A DNA stretch of 46,283 nucleotides from an uncultured Prevotellaceae bacterium (GCA_900316355.1 ONCQ01000019.1:1-46283); one strand, 5' to 3'; counted from the stretch's first letter, positions 15,929-24,830 are shown. A program made the numbers and translations. Notes: generated from the letters alone by a model not told the origin.

Positions 15929-17098
15929 TTACTTAAAATAGGCGGAGAGACCTTGGATGAGGCGGGAGGTGGCAGTGGCGAGGAGGGCGTGCTGGGTGGC
16001 AAGATTGACGCGCAGGAAACCGGGCTGGCCGTAGAGGTCACCGGGATTAATCCAGAGGCGATAGTCATGACGGAGGAAGGCGGAAAGGGAGGAAGAGGGA
16101 AGGGAGTGAATGTCGAGCCAGGCGAGGTAGGTGCCTTCGAGATGGGCAATGGGAAGGGAGGGGAAGGCTGATTTGAGGGCGGTGCGGAACTGGTGGTAGC
16201 CTTCGTAGATATAGGCATTGAGTTGGTCGAGCCATTCGGCACCCTCTGGGGTATAGGCAGCCTGTAAGGCTACGAAGCTGAAGCAGTTGATGTCACAGAC
16301 CTCGTTGTCATTAATGGCACGGTCGATACGAGCACGGACGTCGGCATCGGGAGAGATGATGTATGCTGTCTGCAAGCCAGCTATATTAAAAGCTTTATTG
16401 GGGGCATTGGCGATGACCCAGTGACAGCCGACAGCGTCGGCGACAGGTGCGAAAGGCAGGAAGGGACGCCCTAGCCGGGGATGCACGAACTCACAATGGA
16501 TCTCATCGGAGAGGACGGTGATGTCACGGGCAGCACAGAGGGATGCAATATGGCTGAGTTCTTCCTGAGTCCACACGCGGCAGGAAGGGTTATGCGGATT
16601 GCAGAGAAGGAAGAGGCGCGGGTGTTCGCGGTCGAGGGTACGTTCCAGGGCATCGAAATCGATGGTATAGCGTTCGTCGGCAGGAGACCATGACAGGGGG
16701 AAATCCACCAAGCGGCAACCGTTGTTACGGATGCTGGAAAAGAAACAGTTGTAGGCGGGTGTGAAGGTGAGGACACCGTCGCCGGGATGACAGAGGCCCT
16801 TGATGATAGCGGAGACTGCGGGGACGACACCGCTGGTGTAGAGGATCCAGTCGCGCTGTACCTGCCAGCCATGGCGCTGGCGCTGCCACCAGATGATGGA
16901 ATCGTAGAAGCCTTCGGGTACGAGGGCATAGCCATAGACACCATGTTGGGCACGGCGGATGATGGCCTCGCGCACGCAGGGCGCGGTTTCGAAATCCATG
17001 TCGGCGACCCACAGGGGCAGCTCGTCGGGGGCGGCTTCATCCCACTTCACACAATCGGTGTGGCGACGGGAGATGGGGGTATCGAAATTGTAATTCAA
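15929..17098 (-). CDS. MalY/PatB-family PLP-dependent aminotransferase (probable cystathionine beta-lyase)
   Basis: 389 residues, fold-type I PLP enzyme. It starts MNYNFDTPISRRHTDCVKWD, typical of MalY/PatB. Other motifs are LPLWVADMDF (28-36), CNPHNP (166-171), SDEIHCEF (197-204) and the PLP lysine Lys235 in ANAPNKAFNIAGLQ. Relatives cleave cystathionine or cysteine-S-conjugates; MalY of E. coli also represses maltose genes. The full family length is present. It is followed upstream on the same strand by DUF3737 and MATE genes; I recall a similar neighbourhood in other Bacteroidales, but repeat-filled gaps separate the genes, so an operon is not certain. Confidence 0.88.
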   Translation of the reverse strand: MNYNFDTPISRRHTDCVKWDEAAPDELPLWVADMDFETAPCVREAIIRRAQHGVYGYALVPEGFYDSIIWWQRQRHGWQVQRDWILYTSGVVPAVSAIIKGLCHPGDGVLTFTPAYNCFFSSIRNNGCRLVDFPLSWSPADERYTIDFDALERTLDREHPRLFLLCNPHNPSCRVWTQEELSHIASLCAARDITVLSDEIHCEFVHPRLGRPFLPFAPVADAVGCHWVIANAPNKAFNIAGLQTAYIISPDADVRARIDRAINDNEVCDINCFSFVALQAAYTPEGAEWLDQLNAYIYEGYHQFRTALKSAFPSLPIAHLEGTYLAWLDIHSLPSSSLSAFLRHDYRLWINPGDLYGQPGFLRVNLATQHALLATATSRLIQGLSAYFK

Positions 17099-17418
17099 AG
17101 GGTTAAGGGTTAAGGGTTAGGGGTGAGGGGTGGCCCCCTCTAAATCTCCCCGAGGGGAGACTTGGGGAAGGGGGATGGGTTCAAGGGTTAAGGGTTAAGG
17201 GTGGCCCCCTCTAAATCTCCCCGAGGGGAGACTTGGGGAAGGGGGATGGGTTCAAGGGTTTAGGGGTGAGGGTTGAGGGTTGAGGGTGGCCCCCTCTAAA
17301 TCTCCCCGAGGGGAGACTTGGGGAAGGGCGGGATGGGTTCAAGGGTTAAGGGTGAGGGGTGGCCCCCTCTAAATCTCCCCGAGGGGAGACTTGGGGAAGG
17401 GCGGGATGGGTTCAAGGG
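17099..17418. repeat. Intergenic array with four REP-like palindromes
   Basis: Copies at 17129-17174, 17200-17246, 17285-17329 and 17358-17402, all with the GA-loop version of the core palindrome. GGGTTAAGG and GGGTTCAAG repeats lie between them. The spacing is about 70-85 bp, so the element together with its spacer behaves as a tandem unit. Nothing else is seen in this 320-bp gap. Confidence 0.9.
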
Positions 17419-18273
17419 TTAAGGGTTAGAGGTTAGGATTTGGCAGGAGGCGGGTTGTTTGAGGTGTTCATCGAGGGTGATGGAGCCGATGGAATCGGCG
17501 ATAATACGACCAGAGATGGGGTTCTTGATGTTGGTGATGGCACCAAGGATGTGGGCATCGATGTTCGAGGAATCCTCGAACGCACGGTCGCAGGCAGCGT
17601 CGAAGGTGCAGTCTTCAAGGGTGAGGCCATCGATATAGCAAAGAGGTTGTTCGCCAGCGATATGGCAGCGCACGAGACGTAGGTTCTTGCTATGCCACCC
17701 CAGGTACTCACCGTCGAGGACGGAGTCATAGATGGTGACATTCTCTGTTTCCCAGAAGGCATCCTTCGTGACAATCTTCGCATTGCGCACCACGGCATTC
17801 TTCACATATTGGAAGACATACTTGGAGTCACTCTCGAGGCCATCGACATCCACGTTCTCACAAAACATGAAGGGATAGGTGCCCTCATGGAGCTTGACTT
17901 GACGGATCTTCAGGTCTGTGACACGCCAGAAAGTCTCGTCGGCATCGGTGATGTTCACATTCTCAAGCGTCAGTCCACGCATCTCACGGAAGAACTTAGG
18001 GCCATCGATGATGCAGTCGCGCATCACCATGTCGTTGCTGTACCAGATGGCTGAGCGTGAGCCCACCTCGAAGTAGCAGTTGGTGATGAGAGATCCATCG
18101 ACATGCCACCAGGGATATTTGCCGATGAAACGGCAGTGGTCTGCCTCGATGCGTTGGCAGCATTTGATGCCACTCTCACCTTCGGTGATGGTGACGTTTT
18201 CGAGGCGAGTGTCATGGATTGCGAACAGGGGACGTTCGCCGCCAAAAGAGGCATTCTTAATTGTTTGTGTCAT
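17419..18273 (-). CDS. DUF3737-family right-handed beta-helix protein
   Basis: 284 residues. Short parallel-beta repeats run through the protein: LENVTITEGESGIKCCQRIE, ADHCRFIGKYPWWHVDGSLI, LENVNITDADETFWRVTDLK, VRNAKIVTKDAFWETENVTI and LEDCTFDAACDRAFEDSSNI. They match DUF3737 proteins, cytosolic pectate-lyase-like beta helices of unknown activity. There is no signal peptide. It lies between the MalY-like and MATE genes. The last few residues run into the repeat array, so the exact C-terminus may differ from relatives. Confidence 0.85.
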   Translation of the reverse strand: MTQTIKNASFGGERPLFAIHDTRLENVTITEGESGIKCCQRIEADHCRFIGKYPWWHVDGSLITNCYFEVGSRSAIWYSNDMVMRDCIIDGPKFFREMRGLTLENVNITDADETFWRVTDLKIRQVKLHEGTYPFMFCENVDVDGLESDSKYVFQYVKNAVVRNAKIVTKDAFWETENVTIYDSVLDGEYLGWHSKNLRLVRCHIAGEQPLCYIDGLTLEDCTFDAACDRAFEDSSNIDAHILGAITNIKNPISGRIIADSIGSITLDEHLKQPASCQILTSNP

Positions 18274-18360
18274 ATTGGGTTACTGTTTAAGTTTCTGGTT
18301 TCAAGTTTAAGGGTTCAAGTTTAAGGGTTCAAGAGTTCAAAGGTTTAAGAGTTTAAGAGT
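18274..18360. repeat. Short TTTAAGGGTTCAAG-type repeat tract
   Basis: The gap between DUF3737 and MATE genes is made of AAGTTTAAGGGTTCAAG units and AGAGTTTA variants, related to the tract at 14080-14232. Confidence 0.8.
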
Positions 18361-19839
18361 TTAGGGTTTGGGGAGTTTCATCCAGTTGGCCCATTTCAAG
18401 CGGACGAGGAAGATGAGGCCACGGAAGGTGAGTTCGATGGCCATGCCGAGCCACACGCCATGAAGGCCGTATTTGGGTGCCAGAAGGGCAGCCAGTGTGA
18501 CGCGCACGAACCACATCGAAAAGAGATTCATGAAGGCCGGTTTCTTCGTGTCGCCGACACCTATGAAGCAGCTCATGGCCACGATGCTGGCTGCGAAGCC
18601 CGGTTCAGCCCACGCTTCGATGCGCAAGCATTCCGTACCCAGCTGTCGCACCGCCTCGTCGGGCGTGAGTGAGGACATCATCAATGGTGCTGCCAGATAC
18701 ATGATGACACCCATGAACGTCATCACGAAGATGCCCAAGAGGGTTGTCATCCATGCGAAGCGGTCGGTGAGGCGATAGCGTCTGGCGCCATAGCTCTGTC
18801 CAACCAATGTTGTGGCAGCATCGCCGATGCCGTAGCCTGGCATATAGCAAAGGCTCTCCGCCGTGATGCCCAGCGCATTAGCAGCGATGGCGACAGCACC
18901 GAGGGGTGCCACGATGATGGTGGTGACAATCTGTGCTGCATTCAGCAGGACACGTTGTAGGAAGACAGGGCCAGCGATGTCCACAGCCTTGCTCAAGATA
19001 GGGCGTTCTGGTATGAAGGAGCCCTTGGAATGCTTCAACCGTAACTCAGGACAGCGCACCGCGGCATACCACAGGAGGAAGGCCGCCGTGAGGGCTTCCG
19101 CCGTGAGGGTGCCGATGGCAGCCCCTGCCACGCCCAAGCCTGCGCCAGGGATGACGAGGTGATAGTTGATGGTTGACAGGTGGAAGTTCTCCGGGGAAAA
19201 GAGATTATTGACGGTGGACAGTTGAAAGACGAGCGTGCGTGTGGGAAAGATGAGGAAGAAGTTGAAGACCACATCCAGGATGCACATGACCACATTCGCC
19301 CACGACGGCACCTTGATATTCCCGGCGCAGCGCAGCATGGCACTCGCCAGCATATTGATCATGGCCATCGGTGTGCCCAGGATGAAGATAAAGAAATAGA
19401 GCGAAGCATCAGGAGCAATGTCCTTACCGCCTCCGAGCCAATGTGGTAGCGGTTCCGCGATGAGCAGCCCCACCATCATCGTGATGGCTGCCACGACCAT
19501 CGCTGCCAGGAGGCTTTGCCGGAAGACGTCGCGAGCCCGAGAGATGTCGTTGGCCCCCACGAGGTGTGCCACCTGTACGGAGAAGCCCGTGGCCACGCAT
19601 GACACGATGCTCCAGAAGAGCCATGTGGTGGTAGCGATGATGCCGATGCTCGCCGAGGCCAATGCGCCCAAGGAGCCCACCATGGCATCATCGATGTAGA
19701 ACATCAGTGTAGATGAGAGTTGCGCCAGGATGGCAGGCACGGAGAGCACCACCGTCAGTTGCAGTTGCTCTGCGGTAGATAGTTTCTCGTGCTGTCGGAT
19801 GCGATGCAACAGCTCGTCTTTCTTGCTTAGGTGAGACAT
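18361..19839 (-). CDS. MATE-family multidrug/metabolite exporter
   Basis: 492 residues with about 12 hydrophobic helices, two MATE repeats and typical motifs (YIDDAMVGSLGALASASIG near the N-terminus, VGQSYGARR in the second half, CFIGVGDTKKPAF). MATE pumps exchange Na+ or H+ for drugs or metabolites across the inner membrane. I place the start at ATG 19837-19839 (MSHLSKKDEL); an ATG at 19846 is also possible, and a reading from TTG further up falls inside the promoter. An in-frame insert of about 24 residues (nt 19156-19227: VFQLSTVNNLFSPENFHLST ...) interrupts the loop before VIPGAGLGVAGAA; it consists of AACTGTCAACCATCAAC-type repeat sequence. Confidence 0.88.
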   Translation of the reverse strand: MSHLSKKDELLHRIRQHEKLSTAEQLQLTVVLSVPAILAQLSSTLMFYIDDAMVGSLGALASASIGIIATTTWLFWSIVSCVATGFSVQVAHLVGANDISRARDVFRQSLLAAMVVAAITMMVGLLIAEPLPHWLGGGKDIAPDASLYFFIFILGTPMAMINMLASAMLRCAGNIKVPSWANVVMCILDVVFNFFLIFPTRTLVFQLSTVNNLFSPENFHLSTINYHLVIPGAGLGVAGAAIGTLTAEALTAAFLLWYAAVRCPELRLKHSKGSFIPERPILSKAVDIAGPVFLQRVLLNAAQIVTTIIVAPLGAVAIAANALGITAESLCYMPGYGIGDAATTLVGQSYGARRYRLTDRFAWMTTLLGIFVMTFMGVIMYLAAPLMMSSLTPDEAVRQLGTECLRIEAWAEPGFAASIVAMSCFIGVGDTKKPAFMNLFSMWFVRVTLAALLAPKYGLHGVWLGMAIELTFRGLIFLVRLKWANWMKLPKP

Positions 19840-19857
19840 GATACGCATAAAACGCTG

Positions 19858-19865
19858 CAAAAGTA
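19858..19865 (-). promoter_or_regulatory. Candidate -7 box of the MATE gene
   Basis: Minus-strand TACTTTTG, about 18 nt before the chosen ATG, giving a very short leader. No good TTTG at 19-21 nt upstream. Confidence 0.45.
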
Positions 19866-19928
19866 CACAAAAAAGACGAAGTAACCCACGAAAGCACCTT
19901 TTTTAACGAAAAAAACAGGAGAATAACG

Positions 19929-19958
19929 TTGTGCTAACGTCAGAAATCTATATCTTTG
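19929..19958 (+). promoter_or_regulatory. Bacteroidetes-type promoter of the aldose-epimerase-like gene
   Basis: TTG (19929-19931), 19 nt, TATCTTTG (19951-19958), an almost ideal TTTG-N19-TAnnTTTG promoter. The leader (about 19965-20046) contains GACGAATGA/GATGAATGA repeats (19974-20030), the same repeat family as inserted in ugd and the response regulator. Confidence 0.75.
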
Positions 19959-20046
19959 CAGCAGGAAACGATGATGAATGACGAATGACGAATGATGAAT
20001 GACGAATGAATAAATGACGAATGAATAAATATAAAAATAATTAACG

Positions 20047-20919
20047 ATGGAATATTTGTCTAATGGAATCTTAGAGATTGAGGTGTCCACTGTCGGCGCC
20101 GAGTTGCAGAGCATCCGCCGTGTGACATCGCCCACAGAGTACCTATGGCAAGGCGACCCCGCCTACTGGAGCCGTCGCGCCCCAGTGTTGTTCCCCATCA
20201 CCGGCAAGGTGTGGGCCGACACCGCCCGCATCGAGGGACAGGCTTATGCGTTGTCTAAGCATGGTTTTGTGCGTGACATGCCATTCACAAAGGTTGTGGA
20301 TGAAGACCGCCATCTCGCCTTCAGCGTACGAGCCACCGAGGAGAGCCGTCAAGTGTGGCCTTTCGACTTTGAGTTACGCATCGACTACACGTTGCTGCGC
20401 AATGTCCTCACTGTGGGTTGGAGCGTCACCAACCATGACAGCCGCGTGATGCCCTTCCAGATAGGAGCACATCCCGCCCTCCTCTATCCCCGTTTCCATG
20501 CCGACGATGCCGTACACGGTTTCCTGTCATGTAATGTCGATGTGCTCCACAGCACACGTATCACCCCCAACGGCTTTGCCGACAGCACGGCTTTTGACGT
20601 GGAGCTTCCCAAGGACGGTCTGTTGCCCCTGACCAATGACACCTTCGCGTGTGACACCCTGTTAGACACCACAGACCGTCTGCGCCGCATCACGCTTCAC
20701 GACAAAGACGGCAAGCCATTCGTCACCATCCAGCACACCATGCCCGTGACAGCGTTGTGGTCGCCCTGCAACGGGCAGGCACCCTTTGTGTGCATCGAGC
20801 CATGGCACGGCTGCTGTGACCCAGAAGGTTATGAAGGAGACTTCGCTGCCCGTGCCTTCGTGGAGCAGGTAGCCCCCGGAGAGACCTGGAGCACGAACTA
20901 TGAAATCATCATCGAATGA
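20047..20919 (+). CDS. Aldose 1-epimerase family protein (LacX-like)
   Basis: 290 residues of the galactose-mutarotase fold. Motifs include GAELQSIRR, YLWQGDPAYWSRRAPVLFPI, KHGFVRDMPF, FQIGAHPALLYPRF (His of the active site in GAHPA) and FVCIEPWHGCCDPEG. The latter two hold the expected His and Glu. LacX-type members act on an unknown sugar. The gene has its own promoter and overlaps the next gene's possible start region; cotranscription with the glycosyltransferase is likely. Confidence 0.85.
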   Translation: MEYLSNGILEIEVSTVGAELQSIRRVTSPTEYLWQGDPAYWSRRAPVLFPITGKVWADTARIEGQAYALSKHGFVRDMPFTKVVDEDRHLAFSVRATEESRQVWPFDFELRIDYTLLRNVLTVGWSVTNHDSRVMPFQIGAHPALLYPRFHADDAVHGFLSCNVDVLHSTRITPNGFADSTAFDVELPKDGLLPLTNDTFACDTLLDTTDRLRRITLHDKDGKPFVTIQHTMPVTALWSPCNGQAPFVCIEPWHGCCDPEGYEGDFAARAFVEQVAPGETWSTNYEIIIE

Positions 20920-20929
20920 TGACGGACAC

Positions 20930-21805
20930 ATGATGGTTTCCATTCTCATTCCCACATATAACTATAACGCGCGCGCGTTGGTTGTCTCCATGCATCAGCT
21001 ATCACAGGCCGAAGGTGTCGAGGCAGAGGTGCTGGTGGGCGATGATGCCTCCACCGCGGAGACGGCATGGATGGATGAGGTGGAACAGGAGTCCGGTATC
21101 CGCATCATACACGCTCCCCGTCAGCTGGGGCGGGCAGGCATCCGCAACCTGCTGGCCAGTGAGTCCAACGGGGAGTGGTTGCTCTTTGTTGATGCCGACG
21201 CCGTGGTGCCCGCAGACTTTTCACTGAAGAGATATCTGGCATCAGGGCACGAGGCCACGGTCATCTGCGGCGGCCTTCGCCATCCCGCTGTCAACCCCAA
21301 CCCCGCAGGTACACTGCGCTACAAGTACGAGCGCCATGCCGACCGCCATCGCTCTGCCGCACAGCGCAGCCAGCATCCCCATAGCAAGCTCTCAACGTTT
21401 AATCTGCTTGTCCGTCGTGATGTCTTCATGTCCATCCGCTTCGATGAACGCTGTGAAGAATACGGTTACGAAGACGCCCTCTTCGGCTACCAGTTGGGCA
21501 AACATGGCATTCCCGTGGTGCATATCGACAACGCACTTATTCACAGCGGTATAGACGACAACGCCGTCTTTCTCGAGAAGACCGAGACGGCCATGCGCAC
21601 GTTGCACCGCATCCACCATCTCATGCCTCAGGATTCCGGCATCATCGGTGCTGTGAATCAGCTCCGTCGCTGGAGGCTCATTCCCATCGTACGTCTGTTC
21701 TTTAGGATGTGCGGTTCTGCCATGAGGGCCAACCTGCTAAGCCGTCACCCTCTCCTACCCCTTTTTCAGTTCTACAAGGTGGGGTACTACGTGCGGTTGG
21801 GTTAG
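20930..21805 (+). CDS. Family 2 glycosyltransferase
   Basis: About 291 residues, GT-A fold. It starts MMVSILIPTYNYNARALVVS; an in-frame ATG at 20900 would overlap the upstream gene by 20 bp. Nucleotide-binding and metal motifs are VLVGDDASTAET, HAPRQLGRAGIRNLLA and the DxD-like FVDADAVVP. The C-terminal part has RFDERCEEYGYEDALFGYQL (ED acceptor-site motif) and HIDNALIHSG. There is no membrane segment. It probably adds a sugar to a cell-surface glycan. The stop shares four bases (TTAG, 21802-21805) with the convergent rarA stop. Confidence 0.85.
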   Translation: MMVSILIPTYNYNARALVVSMHQLSQAEGVEAEVLVGDDASTAETAWMDEVEQESGIRIIHAPRQLGRAGIRNLLASESNGEWLLFVDADAVVPADFSLKRYLASGHEATVICGGLRHPAVNPNPAGTLRYKYERHADRHRSAAQRSQHPHSKLSTFNLLVRRDVFMSIRFDERCEEYGYEDALFGYQLGKHGIPVVHIDNALIHSGIDDNAVFLEKTETAMRTLHRIHHLMPQDSGIIGAVNQLRRWRLIPIVRLFFRMCGSAMRANLLSRHPLLPLFQFYKVGYYVRLG

Positions 21806-23073
21806 TCTTTGAAGCGGTCACCCCAGAGTAGTAGCATCCGTTCGTGGAGTTTATTCTCAGCCGGGTTCTGCTGGGCATGCCAGAAACGTTGGGTGATGCC
21901 ATCGGGCAGGAACTGCTGGTTCACGAAATGTCCCTCATAGTCATGGGCATACTTATACCCTTTCGCGTAGCCCAGTTCCTCCATCAGTTCTGTGGGCGCA
22001 TTACGCAGATGCAGCGGTACGGGCTGGTTACCCGTCTGCTTCACGAATGCAAGAGCCTCGTTGATTGCCATATACGCCGAATTACTCTTGGGTGATGTGG
22101 CCAGATAGACGGTAGCCTCTGCGAGCGGTATGCGTCCTTCGGGCCACCCTATCTTCTGCACCGTGTCGAAGGCAGCATTCGCCAACAGCAATGCGTTGGG
22201 ATTTGCCAGCCCTATATCCTCGGAAGCTGAGATCACCAGCCGCCGGGCGATGAAGGCCGGGTCTTCCCCACCCTCTATCATGCGTGCCAGCCAGTAGATA
22301 GCTGCGTCGGGGTCGCTACCACGTATGCTCTTGATGAAAGCCGAGATGATGTCGTAGTGCATCTCGCCACCCTTGTCATACGCCAGCGGGTTCTGTTGCA
22401 GGCGCTCCGCCACCAGTTGGTCAGTAATCTCCACGGGGCGTTGTTCACTCCCCGTATCCGTCACCAGTTCCAGGATGTTCAACAACTTGCGGGCATCACC
22501 GCCGGAATAGCGCAGCAGCGCATCCGTCTCCTTCACCGTAATCTCCTTTTGCTTCAGTTCCACATCCTCATGCAGTACGCGGTCCACCAGCTTCAGGAGA
22601 TCCTCTTTACCCAGCGACTTCAATACATACACAGCACAGCGCGAGAGCAGTGGTCGTATCACCTCAAAGGAAGGATTCTCGGTGGTGGCGCCGATGAGCG
22701 TCACCACGCCCTGCTCCACGGCCCCCAGCAGGGAGTCCTGCTGCGACTTGGAGAAGCGATGAATCTCGTCGATGAACAAGATGGGGCTGCGTTCGTTGAA
22801 GAAGCGTCCACTCTTGGCGCGGTCAATCACGTCACGCACATCCTTCACGCCGCTCGTCACAGCCGACAGCGTGTAGAAAGGAGTCTCCAAGGTGTGTGCG
22901 ATAATCTGTGCCAGCGTCGTCTTGCCGACGCCCGGCGGTCCCCAGAGGATAAAGCTCGACACGCGTCCGCTCTCTATCATCCGACGAATAACGCCGTCGG
23001 GGCCAACAAGATGCTGTTGGCCTATATACCCGTCGAGTGTCACGGGGCGCATGCGTTCTGCTAAAGGTCTCAT
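21802..23073 (-). CDS. rarA: Replication-associated recombination protein A (RarA/MgsA)
   Basis: 423 residues. AAA+ ATPase of the clamp-loader group that acts at stalled replication forks. Start MRPLAERMRPVTLDGYIGQQ at 23071-23073; Walker A GPPGVGKT (45-52), Walker B ILFIDEIH (98-105), GATTENPSFEV sensor region, and the C-terminal tetramerisation domain with KSIRGSDPDAAIYWLARMIE and YKYAHDYEGHFVNQQFLPDG. A longer upstream reading is wrong because it translates the tRNA gene (the tell-tale VAQLVEHWLPKP peptide). The gene starts 8 nt downstream of the tRNA and probably shares its promoter. Confidence 0.95.
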   Translation of the reverse strand: MRPLAERMRPVTLDGYIGQQHLVGPDGVIRRMIESGRVSSFILWGPPGVGKTTLAQIIAHTLETPFYTLSAVTSGVKDVRDVIDRAKSGRFFNERSPILFIDEIHRFSKSQQDSLLGAVEQGVVTLIGATTENPSFEVIRPLLSRCAVYVLKSLGKEDLLKLVDRVLHEDVELKQKEITVKETDALLRYSGGDARKLLNILELVTDTGSEQRPVEITDQLVAERLQQNPLAYDKGGEMHYDIISAFIKSIRGSDPDAAIYWLARMIEGGEDPAFIARRLVISASEDIGLANPNALLLANAAFDTVQKIGWPEGRIPLAEATVYLATSPKSNSAYMAINEALAFVKQTGNQPVPLHLRNAPTELMEELGYAKGYKYAHDYEGHFVNQQFLPDGITQRFWHAQQNPAENKLHERMLLLWGDRFKD

Positions 23074-23081
23074 GGGGAAGG

Positions 23082-23154
23082 AGCGATAGACGGGACTCGA
23101 ACCCGCGACCCTCGGCTTGGGAAGCCAATGCTCTACCAACTGAGCTACTATCGC
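23082..23154 (-). tRNA. tRNA-Gly (anticodon CCC)
   Basis: 73 nt. Acceptor stem GCGATAG/CTATCGC, D arm GCTC-AGTTGGTA-GAGC, anticodon stem TTGGC/GCCGA with loop TTCCCAA (anticodon CCC, reading GGG), T arm GCGGG-TTCGAGT-CCCGT. CCA is not encoded (TCC follows). All stems pair, with one T-G in the anticodon stem. Confidence 0.95.
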
Positions 23155-23173
23155 GTTTTTCTGAATGCGGCTG

Positions 23174-23204
23174 CAAAGGTACGAACCTTTGTCGATTCGC
23201 GCAA
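23174..23204 (-). promoter_or_regulatory. Promoter of tRNA-Gly and rarA
   Basis: On the minus strand TTG (23204-23202), 20 nt, TACCTTTG (23181-23174). The transcript would begin about 10 nt before the tRNA. Confidence 0.75.
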
Positions 23205-23277
23205 GGTTTTTAAGGCTTTTTTGCGCCACAAGTGTTTTTTTATCTCGTTTTTATTTTTCTGAACGGGTGTTTTTCGC

Positions 23278-23285
23278 TATCTTTG
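23278..23285 (+). promoter_or_regulatory. -7 box of the NhaD-type antiporter gene
   Basis: TATCTTTG with a T-rich stretch about 20 nt upstream; the start codon follows 34 nt later. Confidence 0.6.
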
Positions 23286-23319
23286 CCGCGATATAACCAT
23301 TCACAAGCTTTGTCGCCGT

Positions 23320-24732
23320 ATGACCATTGTCATTCTCTGTCTCGTTCTGTTCGGCTACGTGCTCATTGCCTATGAGCACCTCACGCATATCAACAAAGCC
23401 ACGATAGCGTTGTTTGCAGCCGTCGTGGGTTGGATACTCTTTATGTGCACGGGTACGGACTTTGTGCTGAAGAGTCATGGTCCGGAGTTCATGTCGTTCA
23501 CGCAGGGCGGGCCTTTCGATGCAGAGACGACGAAGGCGTTTATTGCTTCGCATGTCTTTGTGCGCTACAGTGCCGATTTGTGCAGCATCGTGCTGTTCCT
23601 GCTAGCCACGATGAATATTGTGAGTGTGCTGAATGCCAACGGCTGCTTTGATTTCATCACTGACGTGGTGCGTACGAAGGACAGCCGTGTGCTGCTGTGG
23701 GGGTTGGTGGGGTTCACATGGCTCCTGTCTGTGAACCTTGACAACTTCACGACGACGGTGCTGATGCTGATGATCATGCGACGCATCGTGCAGCAGGGCC
23801 GGTGGCGCATGTGGATGGGCGCCGCCATCGTGATCGCCGCCAACTGTGGCGGTGCCACGTCGGTGATTGGCGACCCCACATCGCTGGTGGTGTGGACGAA
23901 GGGTGCCGTGACGCCCACCGACTTCACGGCAGCGCTCATCCTGCCCACGCTGGTAGCCACCATCATCCCCACGATGCTCATCTCCCGTGCCCTGCCCGAA
24001 CATATCGACATCGTGCGTCCCACCACGCATTATCGTGGCGACCAAAGCACGCTGTCGCTATGGCAGAAGATTACGATGCTGGTGGTAGGTCTCGGCGGCC
24101 TGTGGTTCATCCCCACCTTCCACCGCATCACGTTGCTGCCCCCCTTCCTGGGCGCCCTGTGTGTACTGGGTGTGCTATGGGTGATGCATGAGGTGATGAA
24201 CCACCGGCGCATCAAGACTAACCAGCCCCTGTTCAATGCCGAAGACCGTCAGTTCCAGTTTGCAGCGTTGCAGACGGTGATGTACTTCGTAGGCGTCTTC
24301 ATGTGTGTGGCGCTGTTGGTGGAGACCGGTGTGATGGCCTCCATCTCCGGTTGGTGTGATGAGTGGATTCACGACATCTACATCATGAGTGTGGCCATCG
24401 GTGCCATCAGCGCACTGTTAGACAATATCGCCCTGGTGCTGACGGCCATCAACATCTACCCTGTTGCCGAGAGCATCACCTCGCTCTCTCCCACCCTAAG
24501 TCCCGAGTATGCCGCGTCCTTCCTACAAAATGGACAGTACTGGCATCTGATTATCTACAGCGGTTGCGTGGCCGGTTGCCTGCTTCCCATCGGCAATGTG
24601 AGCGGCTTCACGCTGATGAAGGTTGAGGAGGTGAGCATCGCCTGGTATATGCGCCACATCATGCTGAAGGTGCTGCTCGGCTGGGGTGTCGGTTTGGGCG
24701 TGTATTTTCTTGTGGACTTGTGGCTAAGATGA
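23320..24732 (+). CDS. nhaD: NhaD-type Na+/H+ antiporter
   Basis: 470 residues with about 12 hydrophobic segments, of the ion-transporter (IT) superfamily. Typical NhaD features are LSVNLDNFTTTVLMLMIMRR, ANCGGATSVIGDPTSLVVWT (a conserved GGA-x-S-x-IGD-x-TS block), ISALLDNIALVLTAINIYP and the end block GCLLPIGNVSGFTLMKVEEV. Such pumps expel Na+ from the cytoplasm using the proton gradient. The gene has its own promoter and lies divergent from tRNA-rarA. SLC13-like anion transport is the alternative, but the IGDPTS and LDNIALV motifs favour NhaD. Confidence 0.8.
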   Translation: MTIVILCLVLFGYVLIAYEHLTHINKATIALFAAVVGWILFMCTGTDFVLKSHGPEFMSFTQGGPFDAETTKAFIASHVFVRYSADLCSIVLFLLATMNIVSVLNANGCFDFITDVVRTKDSRVLLWGLVGFTWLLSVNLDNFTTTVLMLMIMRRIVQQGRWRMWMGAAIVIAANCGGATSVIGDPTSLVVWTKGAVTPTDFTAALILPTLVATIIPTMLISRALPEHIDIVRPTTHYRGDQSTLSLWQKITMLVVGLGGLWFIPTFHRITLLPPFLGALCVLGVLWVMHEVMNHRRIKTNQPLFNAEDRQFQFAALQTVMYFVGVFMCVALLVETGVMASISGWCDEWIHDIYIMSVAIGAISALLDNIALVLTAINIYPVAESITSLSPTLSPEYAASFLQNGQYWHLIIYSGCVAGCLLPIGNVSGFTLMKVEEVSIAWYMRHIMLKVLLGWGVGLGVYFLVDLWLR

Positions 24733-24765
24733 AAAATGTCGTTAAAAGTTATGAATAAATTGTAC

Positions 24766-24773
24766 TATATTTG
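24766..24773 (+). promoter_or_regulatory. -7 box of the 89-aa gene and following genes
   Basis: TATATTTG, 57 nt before the start; upstream element not clear. Confidence 0.55.
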
Positions 24774-24830
24774 CACGACTCAAAGGAAATCACTACTTTA
24801 GCGGCGTATTAACATAAAGGCTCAACAATT

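Noticed and set aside
23074-23229. 52-residue N-terminal extension of RarA
   Set aside because: It reads through the tRNA-Gly gene, a classic artefact; conserved RarA begins at 23073.
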